This document shows positions 23,900 to 36,776 of a DNA stretch of 64,000 bases, piece by piece. Under the pieces are notes generated by a model. That model was not told where the DNA came from. It ran no database searches and was given only the letters and a program-made list of their open reading frames with translations. This stretch comes from Nymphaea colorata. Lineage: Eukaryota; Streptophyta; Magnoliopsida; Nymphaeales; Nymphaeaceae. How positions within the stretch are numbered: the stretch's first letter is position 1; each line of letters opens with the position of its first letter. Where the stretch lies: the NCBI RefSeq assembly GCF_008831285.2, contig NC_045138.2, forward strand, positions 9,951,205 through 10,015,204, written 5' to 3'. The translations under genes and the position numbers were made by a program.

Positions 23900-25330
23900 C
23901 TCCCCCCAAACTTGGCATGATTAAGGGACAACATGATAAGTTTGTCAATAAAAGTTCTAAATTTTGATGGTGATAATCTTTTAGTAAATATGTCCACAAT
24001 TTGAACTTCTGATTTTGTATATTCAAAAGAAATTAGCAGTGCTTGATATTCCCTTCTTGTAAAGTCAGCCAATCTCAACATGCTTTGTTCTCTCATGAAA
24101 CTCTGGATTTTTGGCATTGTGGATTGCACTCATCTTCTCCACATCAATCTGGTTTTATTATTAGTTGGAACCCTAATCTCTCTTAACTGCCATCTTATCC
24201 AAATTATTTCAGCTATAGTTTGTGCCATATCTCTATACTCAGCTCCAGCAGTAGATAGAGTTACTTTTTGTTGCTTCTTACTTTTTCATGAAATCATAGT
24301 ACCAAGATACAACAACAGTGGTGAAAATTATATAACAAACCAATCCATTAAAGTCGGCATCACAATAATCTAGAAGATCCTTGGAATTTGAAGAGGAAAA
24401 GAGCATACCATAGTCCATAGCATCTCTTGCATACTTGATACTTCTTAATACAACAGCAAGAAAAGTTGTTTTGGGGTCACTCATAAGCCAACTCACCACA
24501 TGAACTGCATATGCTATGTCAAGCTTAGAGATAGTGACAGCTTCCAACAGGTTGCTTATAATCTATAGGATCTTCTAATTTTTTTTTTCCTTCAAAAGGA
24601 TTTAGTTTTCACATTTTCATCCATCAAAGACTCTTCCTTTTTCTTCCATTATGTAATCTAGCCATAGTCATGAGATCAGCTGCGTACTTATGTTGCGACA
24701 AGAACAAACCCCTTTGCAAATAAGCAACTTCTAGTCCTAGGAAGTACTTGAGAAACTCAAAGTCCTTCATCTCAACAATTGTGCTAATTTTATTTTTGTT
24801 TCATCAACAACATCAAGATAATCTTCAATAATGATCATATCATCTACATATAAAAATAACAAGTATTTTCCTGTTTTGTGGAGGGTGCAAATAAGGCTGG
24901 ATCATGAAAGTTTTGACTAAATCCAATGTCTTTAATTGTTGAGCTGAACTTTTCAAACAATCTTGGAGCTTGTTTTAGTCTGTATATGTCTCCCTTCAAT
25001 TTGCACACTCTTGAAGAGTCCTAATAGTGGTCATATGCGATATATGGGGCAAATGTCTTGGAATAGTCTATCCCAAGCTGCTAAGCTACTGAGTATAGGC
25101 TTTTGCAACTAGTCTTGTCTTGTAGCTTTCAATTGTTCTGTCTGCCTTTGTCTTAATTTTAAACACCTACTTGCAACCAACAACTTTCTTTCTTGGAGGA
25201 AGTTTCATTAGATCCCAAGCATTCATTCTTTCTAGAGCATTCATTTCCTCCACCATAGCAAGTTGTCATTTCTAGTTAGATGCAACTTCCTCATAGGACT
25301 TGGGCGGCTCTACTAATTCTCTATCCAATG
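23881..25330 (-). pseudogene. Copia reverse transcriptase / RNase H remnants
   Basis: Minus-strand pieces include the end of the polyprotein (QIVDIFTKRLSPSKF, matching the copia ADIFTKALxxxKF tail) and an RNase H start (DLLDYCDADFNG, the YCDADWAG motif). Upstream of these is a region equivalent to the YVDDM reverse-transcriptase block near 24850. Frameshifts and stops are frequent. Confidence 0.7.
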
Positions 25331-25813
25331 GTTTAGATTTCTTGAGAAATGGTACATGGATTTTTTTTTTCATTCTTTGATAAACTTAATTGACATCTCT
25401 TTCTTTTCTTGTTTCACTTTGATCATTCCTTTTTCTTTACACTCTAACTGTTTTTTTTTTTTTACTATTACTCTCAAAGGAATATGCCATTGGAACAGGC
25501 AAGTCTACATTATGAGTCTTTTTCATTCATTCTACTTAAGCAAAATATAGCTCATGCGCATGAAAAGATACGTCTAGATATTCACATTGTTTTTACAACT
25601 AGATCATTAACATTTGTAACTCATTTTATCTCCCAAGAATCCTAAGAAAAAAACACTTTGAAGCCCAAGGAGAAAGTTTATCTCTTAACTATTTTGGTAT
25701 ACGTATGAAACAAGCACACCCCAACCTTTCATCATGTTATAATTTGGTTTCCATGTAGGCAACTTTTTATAGGGGATATTCCATTCAAGACTTCTGATAG
25801 CATACAGTGAAAG

Positions 25814-26701
25814 CAGGCATTAGCCCCTGGGCTGGCCTGATTTTGATAGAGGTAAGTCTGGCTTGATTGGGTAATTGTCGGGCCCGTGGATTGGGCCAGG
25901 CCCAAAGTTAGTTGGTATGGGGCCCAAACCTTCTGCCCGACAGGTGGGCCAGCCCAACTTTTTTTCTAAAAACCAAAACTTTAACATGCTATCAATAGGC
26001 CGATCCATTAAGAGTCGATCTGATCCATCAGACCTTGTCACACAAACTAGGTGAGCCTTGCCCTTATTTATAAAAATTATTGAGGCAAGTTTTTTTTTTA
26101 CTAATATCGATACAAGAAATGTTCAACAAGAGATGTGCTTTCCTTTAATTCTTAGATAAAGGAATGAAAAAAAATCTCAAAAGTGGTGCACCATATAAAA
26201 AGGAAGATCATTTTCTAATATCTTGAAAGGAAAGGCCACCTTCTTTAATGTCTTGAAAGCTATAATTTACTTTTTTGGAAAGGGGTAAGAGAAAAGAAAG
26301 TAAAGAAAAAGATAAGAATTTGAGAAATGCCAACCGAAAAACACATTATACAATGAGTCATCTGCCTAAAGAACGTATTGTATCTATTGGGTCTATTGAG
26401 GCCCATTGGTAATTCACTTTTTTGGATAGGGGTAAGAGAAAAGAAAGTAAAGAAAACATAAGAATTTGAGGAATGCCAACCAAAAAACACATTATACAAT
26501 GAGTCACCAGCCTAAATAACTTATTGTATCTACCGGGTCGGTCAAGCCCCATTGGGTCCACAGCCTAGGCCCGAGCCCAGCCCATTTGTTTTCAAGTCAG
26601 GCTATGCTTGACTAATCTTGGCCTGAGAGGCCAAAACCAAGGCTCAGGCCTATTTCAGGCTAGGTATCGAGTACTCGATAGGTATTCAACCCAATGCCTA
26701 G
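25814..26701. mobile_element. GGCCC-rich non-autonomous element nested in copia
   Basis: It splits the copia integrase: minus-strand text reads CYWADVM to the right and SEVLNGISP to the left, so the inserted DNA is about 0.9 kb. The ends are imperfect inverted repeats (CAGGCATTAG left, CTAGGCATTGG right). GGCCC-type units (TCGGGCCCGTGG, GGGCCAGGCCC, GGCCCGAGCCC) are spread through both ends, as in some plant hAT derivatives. No target duplication could be verified, so the superfamily is open. It contains a 147-bp internal tandem duplication and no transposase. Confidence 0.55.
26264..26556. repeat. 147-bp tandem duplication in nested element
   Basis: Two adjacent copies share ACTTTTTTGGAWAGGGGTAA, AAGAAAGTAAAGAAAA and ACACATTATACAATGAGTCA, with a period of 147 bp. 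Divergence is modest. Confidence 0.85.
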
Positions 26702-27719
26702 CCTTACGTACAATTTATATGATATACCTCCATCTACATAACATCAGCCCAATAGCACTTTGGAATACCAACAGCAAAAAAAAAGATCTTTTCAATATGT
26801 GTATGTTTTTCTTTTTTGATATGTCAGTCTATTTATGAGTATAAGGACAAGATTTGTCATGCAATATGCCTTTCTTCTGCAAGTTGTTTCAAATGATTGA
26901 TTAATATATTCTCCCCTTGAGTCTGAGTTGTAAAAATTTTATTTAGTTGGGAATTGAGTTTCAACCATAACATATAAAATCTTTCAAATATTTCAAGAAG
27001 CTCATTTTCATTTCTCATAAAATATATTCATGTAAACCTTGTACAATTATCTATAAATTTTACAAAATAAGTAGACTTTCCCTTTAACAAAATGGGTGAT
27101 GGACCCCAAATGTTAGAGTGAATCAGATCAAATGATTTTTCTGACTCTATTTCTCTACAATAAAAAGATAAGGCATGAGTCATTGATAGCCTACAATTTT
27201 CACAATTCTTTCATCATCAAATATCACAATCTTAGATCCATCAAAAAATTCCAAAATGTACTTCAGTTTACATGCAGAAATATGACTCATGCCAAAGTAT
27301 TGATTCATCATTTGCTGATACATAAGCTATGCCTTTCTCTCTCTACGCAAGGCTCATATCCAACTTGTCAAGATAGTACAAATCTCTTTTCTTATGGCCA
27401 ATTTCAATCCTCTTCTCTGATCGTTGATCTTATACAACACAATCCACAAGAGAAAAAGTAACCGTACAATTTTGTTTAGTAATTTAACCAATAGAAATTG
27501 AATTCATGGTAAGAGAAAGAACGTGATATACATCACCAATATGTAGATTGCTCCCATGACAAGATTTTGGAAGTAATAGAACCTAATTTGGTAATAGACA
27601 TAAGGGAGCCATTTGCATTTTTGAAAGAAAAAAAGCCAAAACAAGAATGACAATTAGTTAGTAGGACTTTTGTATGTCATGTGGCATGAGGTACCTAACT
27701 TTAGTAGCTAATTAGAGTT

Positions 27720-28400
27720 TACTTGGGAAACACCTGCAAATGAATCACCTTGAGGGGACACAGATTATGTAGAGGGTTTAAGACCACTATGCACAAGAAG
27801 TTGTTGAATGCTTTCAAGAATATGGGCATGAGACAACTAACTCTTATCTCCAAAAGAAGAGTCTTCTTTTTGCTGTATTCCAAACATATGCTTTCTGTTA
27901 TTTGTTTTTTCATCTCCAGATAGACTAACTACATAGACTCCGCTTCTTTTCTTTGGAATTGGACAATTAAATTTCAATATGCCCCAATTCTTTACATAAT
28001 TACACCGAACATTGTTCATATCTCTTTCAAACACTTTACCTCCCCCTCCTTTTCTACAAATGATTTGGTTAAGGAATCTTCAATTACCTTCCTACCAAGA
28101 GACTTATTTTTAGTCTCTTCAGCCATAAGTTTGGGTATTGTCTGGACCAAAGAAGACAGATTTTGGCGATGCAAAATTCCATTTCTTATGCTTTCAAACT
28201 CAGCCCTCAAAGCCATCAATAAGTCTATAACATGTTGCTGGTTTCTCACATTAGATTCTAGCCTTGTATATTCAATACATTCCTTACATTTGTTGCATTT
28301 CGCATTGGAAAGTATCATGGCTAAATCGTTTGATATTTGTTGAAACTTTACAAAGAATGCTTGAATGGATTCATCTCTTTGCCTTAGGCTTCTCAAACCT
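27720..28400 (-). pseudogene. Copia gag of minus-strand element
   Basis: The 28396-28016 stretch reads as a gag core (RDESIQAFFVKFQQISNDLA, then RALRAEFESIR-like text). It is followed by a zinc-knuckle remnant, CNYVKNWGILKFNCPIPKK, in which the second cysteine has become Val. Order and spacing fit gag followed by the knuckle. Confidence 0.65.
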
Positions 28401-29342
28401 TGAGCCAGTTGGTATCTCCTTGCTCAATTAAACTAAACCTTCATTAGTTAGAGATATTCCCAAATATCTCGTACACTCTAAATTTAATTATACTTAGAGC
28501 CATACTAGGCTCCAGGCTCTAAGTAGCCAAGATTTTACTTTTGTATTGTTCTTGTCCCACTCACTATAAGAAGTCTCAAAGTCATCATCATCATCCTCTA
28601 GTTTCCTCTTAGACATGTTATGTATTTCCAATATTTGAAACCTTTCAAAACAACTTTCATATATTCTACCCAGTATGTGCAGTTTGACCCATCAAATTTG
28701 ACTATCATTACTTGCAAAACTTCTTTCTTATCCACATGTACACAATTCACTAGTCAAACTACAGTTGTAGAAAAATGACATTGACTGTGATATTATCAAA
28801 ACAAAGCAATTGAGATGCTGACAAGTTGTACAGTCTGAGCAAAGACAGATATAACTGATACCCCAACAAAACAAAGTGGCTATGATATCAAAAACATAAA
28901 ATATTCTAACCTTATGGCATTAGAATATCACAAGATATCAACCATAGGCAGGCATCCCTCCAATGACAAAGACATGATGGCATTATGGCCTTGGAGTAAC
29001 ACTAAACAAGAATATAAATTGGATGCAATCAAATAGTTGGTCAACGACTCAAACTACTAGGCTCTATTATATAAGAGTAAAACACAGCCACAACAAGGAG
29101 AATAAAGAAGAAACTACAATGGGTGCCAAAATGAACTTAACCTAGTTCCAAGCATAAACAAAATAAGGTTTGACAACCAGATACCTTATCCAAGATTGAC
29201 CCAAAACAAACCTCATACCTCAAAATCCACACTCAACTATAAACTAGCCACCTTCATAATAGAAAACAAAGAGTCTTCCTCTAAAATGAGATAGTGTTTA
29301 GTCCTCCCACACAATATTATATGCGCACTTGCTCTGGTATCA

Positions 29343-29654
29343 TGTTAGATATTGCAAACCCAAACTATGAAAATGATGAAATTTGCTATTATTAGGTTCC
29401 TCTCCTCAGTACAAGAGGAGCAGCACTTGACATTTAGCTATTGAATATAAGCACCAACTATATGAGGGTTTGACCCTAACTTATTTACTAAATATGACAA
29501 CAAAAGACCAAACTACCCTCGCCAGTGAAGCCCAAAATAAAGTCTAACCCTTAGACATAACAAATAGAAGAACATACAACAGAAATGCATACAAATGAAT
29601 AATCAAGGATTTTTTACTGTAAGTCAAATGGAAGATTACTCAAACATTTTAACA
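29343..29654 (-). repeat. 5' LTR of minus-strand copia
   Basis: 312 bp, from TGTTAGATATTGC to CATTTTAACA, next to the minus-strand primer site at 29331-29342. It differs from the left LTR by many substitutions, so the insertion is old. Confidence 0.8.
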
Positions 29655-29670
29655 TTGATATGGTTTTCAT

Positions 29671-32600
29671 TGTAACGCTCGATTTGTTTTGGCAGGTGGG
29701 TTGGATCGGGCCCAGATCCAGACCCGAGCTCCACTCATGGAAGGGAGCCCGACGTCGCCTTCCTCTCCCTCGTCTTTCCCTCGTCTCCCTCGTTTCCCCT
29801 CTTCGTCTCTCCCTTTGCTACGACCACAACGCAGAGAAGAGGAAGACAGAGGTCAGTGTAGCGGGCAACGGAAGTGGACTGCAGCGGCCCTTAGGTAAAC
29901 CAGCTGTCTCTCTTTCTGTCTCTTCCTCTCTCTCCTGTGTTATTCCCCTTTCTGTCAGCCCTCTCTCCCGCACTTTCTCTCTGTCCATGCTCTCTGCTCG
30001 AGCCCTCTCCCCTCTGTCTGAGCGCTCTCTCTGCACGCCCTCTTCCTCCCACGCATCCTTGCATACTCTCTCTCTGCCTGCACTCTCCCCTCTCCGTCAG
30101 CACCCTCTGCCCATGCCCTTTTCCTCTCTCACAGCCCCTTTTACCACGACCGTGGGCCTCTTCTAATGACAGACCCCTCTTCTAAACCTCCTTTTCACCG
30201 ATTTTGATTCTCTTATCGCTGTTTGATCGGATTTCAGCTTGGGGACGTGTTCTTTCCCCTCATAACAGTGGCTAGAACGCGTTGGTGGTGGAGGCAGCGA
30301 TCAATTTTGGGCATTGGCACTTGATCGAACGCTTAAAGTAGCTGCCAAGAACATTGCGGCAGTTTGGACACTAAATTTGGTGTGAGCAAAGCCTAATCGA
30401 GTTTAGATTGTTATAAATTTTTTGTTGGAGTACGTATAATTATTGTTTGAGCATGATAGAATTAAAAATTGATGATTTAGAAGACATGCTAGAGATGTCG
30501 CTATTTTGGGGAAGGTCTAGGACTCATGTGGAGGGACGATGATCCATGTCTACAATGATCTAATAAGCATGATGGGTTGATTTTCGAAGCAATTAGGAAG
30601 CATGGTAGAGATTGTATTGTTGTGGAGAACGTTTAAAGTCTTTTTAGCGAGCTTGAGAGATATGTTGCTATTGATGTGCATATATGTTGTATGTTATGGT
30701 GGGGAAGAGCCTCAACTAAGGAAAACAAGTGAGAATCGCACATGTGATAAGTCGAATATAAGTTTGAGTTCTAATCATTGGTGGCAACCTCGAGGGTTGG
30801 GAAGAGACCCTTTTTGGAGGGCTTCGTGGGTCGACACCCATTTGAGGCGAAGACATGCCTCGATGATGGTATTTTCAGATTTGTATCGATTGTACAACGA
30901 TGCGAATAGAGAACTTATCGTTTGACTGTGGTTGCAGGTACACCGAGCACGTCAAGTAGGCCTTGAGCAAGGTGGGTTGTAGTTCGAAGTGTTTTGTGGA
31001 CGTGCGATAGGTATGGTGACATTCCAAGCAAATCCCTACCTTGAGCCAATTTGTGAATGTGTGTTCCAGGATTGTTGGATCCTCAGATTGTGATGTGATT
31101 GAATGAATGTATACATAAGATTGAATATATGTGATTAGTTTTGTTTTTTTGTTAAATGACTATGAAATTGCATGTGCATGCTAGAATTGATAACTGCATA
31201 GGACAGATAAGGTGGGGTATCGAGTCGAGTGTCTCTTCGACCCCAAGCATGCATTAGAAAGCATCATAGAATGATAATTGTCTAGGACAACTACGAGCTA
31301 ATCACGAATCGAGACTACTCATAGTGGTTTGGCTAAGTTTTGAAAGATGCGACTGACGGGTATGATTATGAATGTTGTGATTTGTTGCACATGCATTGCC
31401 ATGGACAATGATGCAATTAAATGAATTGAATGGTAGTTGTACCCGTATTGTTATGACGGCTAGCTAAGACCGTTAATGTTATGTGTAGCCCTCGTATGGA
31501 GGCAATTGGAGGTGTGGGTGCACTTGTGAAGTGAACCAACCTCATGAGCTAGCTAGTCATGTTGTGAATGATTTGTCATGTGACAAGTTTTGTTTTGGAA
31601 AGCTATTAGAAACTCGCTTTGAAAATTGTTACGCATTTATATGTGCATGTTAGAATTGACAACTGTTTATGACAGATGAGGTGGGGTATCAAGTCGAGTG
31701 TCTCCTCGACCCCGATTGTGCATTAGAGAGCATCATAGAATGATAATTTCATATGACAGCTACGAGCCATCACGGATCAAGTCTACTCTCCGGGATTTGG
31801 CTAAATTTTGAAAGATGTGAATGATGTGTTTGATAAGATGTGAGTGCTTATGAATGTGAATACTATGAATTGTTGCATATGCATTGCCGCGGGCAATGAT
31901 GCAAGTGAATGAATTGGAGGGTAGTTGTACTCGTACTGTATGACGGCTAGCTAAGACTGTTAATGTTATGTGTAGCCCTCGTGTGGAAGCAATTGAAGGT
32001 GTGGGTGCACTCGTGAAGTGTACCACCCTCATGAGCTAGTCAGTCATTTTGTGAATGTACTATTATAATAATAATGAAAGAATAAGAAATGAGAGGCCAG
32101 TGGGATGTGGCTATGTGTTTAGGAGACGTCCCGCTTTCGCCACTGGTCTTGTCTGTTTGGAGTGCAGGCGGTGCAAGGCCCCAGGGTACTTTTGTATGAT
32201 GTGCTTGGAGCGTTGGGCTCCCGCCTTCCCAACCTAGGTGTCCTAGGGAAGACTGAGTATCTCTCCTTGGAATTCACACATCCATGGATGAGTATTCTAC
32301 CGCTGCAGCAGATGAATGGATCCATACTGGTATGGGCCACCGCGGGGGTTGTCTCTCGGCTATGGGCCACCCACCCATGGTGTGCATGTACTTGTGTTTG
32401 CACCCATAGGAACTGTCAATTCACTGAAGTTATTGAAAATGAAAAGTATATGAATGAAATGTATATGATTGATGTGCATGTGAATGACATGTTTATTTGT
32501 GCCTTACATGTGAATTGAAAACATGTTACTATGGCCCTTTAGTGGCCTTTACATGTCGTGGTATATGTTAGGGGCCTTCTTGGCAAATGATGTGACTATG

Positions 32601-33051
32601 CCCTGACACGACATGATGATGATTTGTTTTATGATTGTATATTCTCATATTTGAGCCCTACCTAAGAGGGCTTGGGATTTTCCTAGCTTGGCTTGTAGTC
32701 ATAGTGCGAAGGCTAAGCCTTCAGTTGTTTCTTTTTTCAGGTTTTGGCGGACCCGGGGCAGCAGATTGATCAGATGGCTTCACTCACATCCTACTGGGGA
32801 GGTTTTGGGTCGTTGGTAGTGCTGGTGCATCATGGTTTGGTCTCTTTGATGTCTTATTTTTGTTAGGCATCAAAGTTTTAGTTTGGGGCATTTCTGTCAT
32901 ACACATAGATGTGATTTTGTATGAATTGAAATTGTTATATAAATGAAAGTTTACCACATTGTTTCAAATGACATATCTCCCTTTTTTTTTTGAATTGTTG
33001 TGCAGTCGCACCTCAATGCTTTATGTTTAGAAAAAAATTTGGGGTGTGACA
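29671..33051. mobile_element. Solo LTR, about 3.4 kb, probable Ty3 chromovirus (Tekay/Del-like)
   Basis: The sequence runs from TGTAACGCTCG to GGGGTGTGACA, with similar flanking pentamers TTCAT (29666) and TGCAT (33052). There is no primer site, polypurine tract or polyprotein. The length, the TGTAAC/GTGACA ends, a CT-rich leader-like stretch (29740-30180) and an internal near-465-bp direct duplication fit a long chromovirus-type LTR. A solo LTR arises by recombination between two LTRs. It lies only 17 bp from the preceding copia. Which strand is sense was not settled. Confidence 0.65.
31168..32055. repeat. Direct duplication inside the solo LTR
   Basis: Two copies, about 31168-31572 and 31632-32055, share TGTGCATG then TAGAATTGA, GGTGGGGTATC, TCGAGTGTCTC, CATCATAGAATGATAAT, GACGGCTAGCTAAGAC and GTTAATGTTATGTGTAGCCC. 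Offset is about 465 bp. Divergence is well above zero, so the duplication is old or carried by the family. Confidence 0.85.
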
Positions 33052-34943
33052 TGCATTGCCTCAAAGTATGTTATTTTACCAACCTACTATTTTTGTTGTG
33101 CAGAAATTTGTGTTTCCTATGCTAAGTTTCTGGCCATGTCTAACCCGAATCCGAGCTAAGTTTGTAAAATCAACACCCAACCTAGTTTTTACCTCATACA
33201 GAAAGTCTCCACACCACACCAAATGTCAACTAAAATCCATGTTGTTTAATATTATTTTTACCTTTTCAAAGTTGAGACTATTAAGCCAAGTTTTTTGTTT
33301 TATGGTTTTGCAGAAATTTAAGTTTTGACTTCTTGATTCAACACAAAATTTTTGTTTTAGGCATGATATGGAACCTAACACATATAGTCCACCTTTTTTT
33401 AGGTATCTAAAATGTTATTGTTAAGTTTCATGGTCTATTAGGTGCGTTTTGTCTTAATCATAGGTCATATTCCTTAAGTGGTGTATACTATTTGACATTT
33501 TTGTAACAAGTAGGTAGACCAATGCATGTTCTACCTTCTTGTTCGTGTTTTAGGATAATTCTTTGCACGATAGCACTAAAGTTGGCATTCTCAATGTGGA
33601 TAGATAGGATTCATAATGTTTCATATCATTCTATGTCATCTGGTAGTCCGTTTAGCATCATCCCTTAACATGTTATGTTACGTTTCGTCTTGAATAGATT
33701 CCATAACATGTTTGGAAAATGGAGTCTTGTTTGTGCTACTAAGTATTTTCACATATATTTAGGGTTTCATAGCACTTGTCTAGCTTTTGTCATTGTCATG
33801 CTTGCAAACTAAGATTTTAGCATGCTATGTTACGTTCATTAGTGTAATAATATATTTCATCATGATAGTTCATAGTTCATACATTCATGTAGATTTTAAG
33901 ATTCATTGAAGGAAACAAATCATGCATGTTAGAATGACTATTGGTGATGTTGTTGTGTCATTAAGCAATCCTAAAGTGCATACATTGCATTTTTTTCGTA
34001 CTCCTTGATTCCTTTTCTATGTAATGCTCTACATTAGTTTTGCATTGCATTAGTTTGTTTTGTATGCTAATTATGCAAAATAGTTTGTCATGCATGCACA
34101 CACTTGATTTTTTTTATCTCTTCATATGTTAGTCAACATGAACTTTGTCGTACACATTCACTTTTCTCTTATAAAACTATGTGAGCTCAGTACCATCCAA
34201 GTTGTTAGATTAATTTTCCTATCTAGAAAAGGTCGAAGGCCTTGACATCTTCTAGGAAAAAATGTAAACTAGCATCATGTCTTTCAACTTGTTCTAAACA
34301 AGTCTTTCAACTGAGTTTTTCAAGTTTCTAAGTTGATTTCAAATCTTATCTTTCAAATTGATTGCTTAAATAATTTTCAAACTATATCTTTCAGTCATAT
34401 TGCAAATCATTTTTACACTAATATTTCAACATCGTTTTTCAAATCCAATGTTCATATCAAATTTCAATCATAATTCTCTCTTTCATTTATAAATATAGTT
34501 CCATCTTTCAAACTAGTTTTATAAATTGCATGCATCATGTAGATGTAGATTGCATGTAATGACCCAATGATGACATGGGCATTTTAAGTATGTTATGGCC
34601 AATGCCCTGAGGATCCCTTTAGCTTTTAAAATCAATTTCATTTTAACTTAGGTTCATATGCATATGTGTTATATGTTGTTTATTAGGATTGGACCGTAAC
34701 ATTTAGAATATCAAGCATTAGACATAGTTGTTTTAGACATTGGACTGATTCCCCCTGGTAAATGTGCTAAGAACGGTCAATCATCATATCAACAAAATGG
34801 GTCCCGTCTCATTTCAATCGGAATGGAAGCGGGTCTATATTTTTTATCAAGATTGTGTGCATGTTTCTTTTCAAGAAATTTTACACGTAAACACTAATGC
34901 AATGTTTGGATTGTGTGTGTGAGACATCAAATGGATGGATGAC

Positions 34944-34951
34944 TGTATATA

Positions 34952-35009
<58 letters not shown>
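34944..35009. repeat. (TA)n microsatellite
   Basis: An alternating TA tract of about 60 bp, interrupted once near the start by TTTATA. Confidence 0.9.
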
Positions 35010-35012
<3 letters not shown>

Positions 35013-36736
35013 CCTAGAAAATAGGCAACGATTGGAAATGAAGCAAACCTTCTACAGTTAGTTAAATACATTGAGAAGTCAATTATTAAGTTATTGGGAA
35101 TTATCCTTTAAAAATAAGCATAAAAAAGTATGTTTAATTTTTTAAATACACCTAATCTTTTCTTGCATGGCTTTTTTGCATTAATAAAAAAAAATCACCT
35201 AAGTAATTTTAGTCTTTATAAAAAATTATAACCAACTTGGATATAGTTAATAAGAACTATTAATATTAATTGATATAGTTTAAGAAGATAATGTAAGCCA
35301 ATTATTAATATGAATTTGTTTGTATCAACTATATTCCAGTAAATTTTATTGGTTTCACTTAATTTAATGGCAACTTAGGGTTCGGTTAGTGAAAAGTATT
35401 CTTTAATAGCATAGAAAAACATACTTGCAAACTAATTTATAAAGCCATGCCAATTTCTCTCTTATGTCCACACACATGGATGTTCAATGCTTGAAAAGTG
35501 AAAAATAAAATGAAATTATAATAATTTAATGGCTAGGTTGAATTTTACATATTCTTAAGTATCATAATCTATTTAGTTTGTGTTCCTTCTAAATAGAAAT
35601 TGAATTATAAATTATATGTAATTTGGATTGAGTTTGACCCAATCAAATGCAAATTATTTATTAAAGATGAATTTGCAAATTTCAGATTAGGTCCGATGGA
35701 AGTCTGACCAAAAGCTACCCACTTAACGGATATGTGATCCAAATAGGGCAATGGCTGGATCAGAAGGTCCAATAACTACATTCAGAGGGTGTTTGAATTT
35801 TTGTCCTAAATCTTGTTCCTGGTGTCCCGGGAACGGAAAAAACAAGTGTGACTTACTCGTGCGGATGTGTCCCACGTGTACTGTGTTTGCAGATGTTCGG
35901 ATGGTGAATCAGACGTCCTCTTGAAAGTCGTCCGTTCTCAAAAATGGGCGTTCACACCCTGCCCGGGCCTAGCGCAACGTCGTCTACACGTGGGCCCCAC
36001 CTTTCGATGAACGCCCGGTTCCGTGGAAATTGGAATCTGCCGTCCTGTCAATGTCTGGATCCGCCGAGGATTTGATACAATGTCCACTCCTAAAACCGCC
36101 CAGTAAAAGTATCTAGTATTTGAAAGAGTTCAGTACCGATGAATCTGGTGAAACCCAACTTGGATCCGGGATTTACATATGAATATTCTTGAGATCTTTG
36201 TTATTTTACATCTTTGAATAAATTTTTTATAAAAATATGTCTGGATTTTGATGGAACAAAAAAACACACTCAAATTTTATTTCTTTTTTTAGCTGCATAT
36301 ATTACATAGAAAATAGATGTTAAATACCCAAAAAAAACCTGAAGTCTAATCATGCTCTGCATACACCATTAAGGAAACGGCATTTTTATGTAAAAAAAGT
36401 TCTTTGAAAGATTAAAATTGGCCTGAATAAGCAAATTGGAATCGATCAATTATTCATCAAATTCATTTAAGCTGCCAAGTATGACTGGACGGAATTTGAT
36501 ATGGTCAGTTTTCTGACTTTCAATCCGAAACCTTTAAGTCCAAAGAAAGAGGTGGGTACTAGTAGGTCAAATTTGGCGCTGAAGCTGGCGTGATTGTGTC
36601 CAATAGGATATGGCAGTAGAACGATAAAAACTAATTATGGAGCTAATATCAATTTAGTACGATGCATTTCTATTGATGGTTCATGTTGTGGGGACAAAAG
36701 TTTTTAGTCATAGTATTGTATTATGAGGGCGAATTG

Positions 36737-36776
<40 letters not shown>

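Larger units (their letters stand above)
23580..29654 (-). mobile_element. Minus-strand copia with nested insertion
   Basis: LTRs at 23580-23899 and 29343-29654 share the same start (TGTTA), middle and end (CATTTTARCA). The polypurine tract (minus AAGTTTGGGGGGAG) abuts the left LTR, and a variant primer site (TGATACCAGAGC) abuts the right one. Flanking pentamers are TTGGT and TTGAT. The gag lies at about 28400-27750, integrase to about 25330, reverse transcriptase and RNase H to about 23880. All parts contain stops. A GGCCC-rich element interrupts the integrase region at 25814-26701. Confidence 0.82.

Noticed and set aside
29660-30185. Ser/Pro/Leu-rich open frames at the start of the solo LTR
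   Set aside because: A CT-rich stretch is open in several frames on both strands; no domain and it lies within an LTR.
32055-32518. Possible cysteine-rich small protein near 32100-32240
   Set aside because: Short, inside the solo LTR, with no start context or family resemblance; likely chance.
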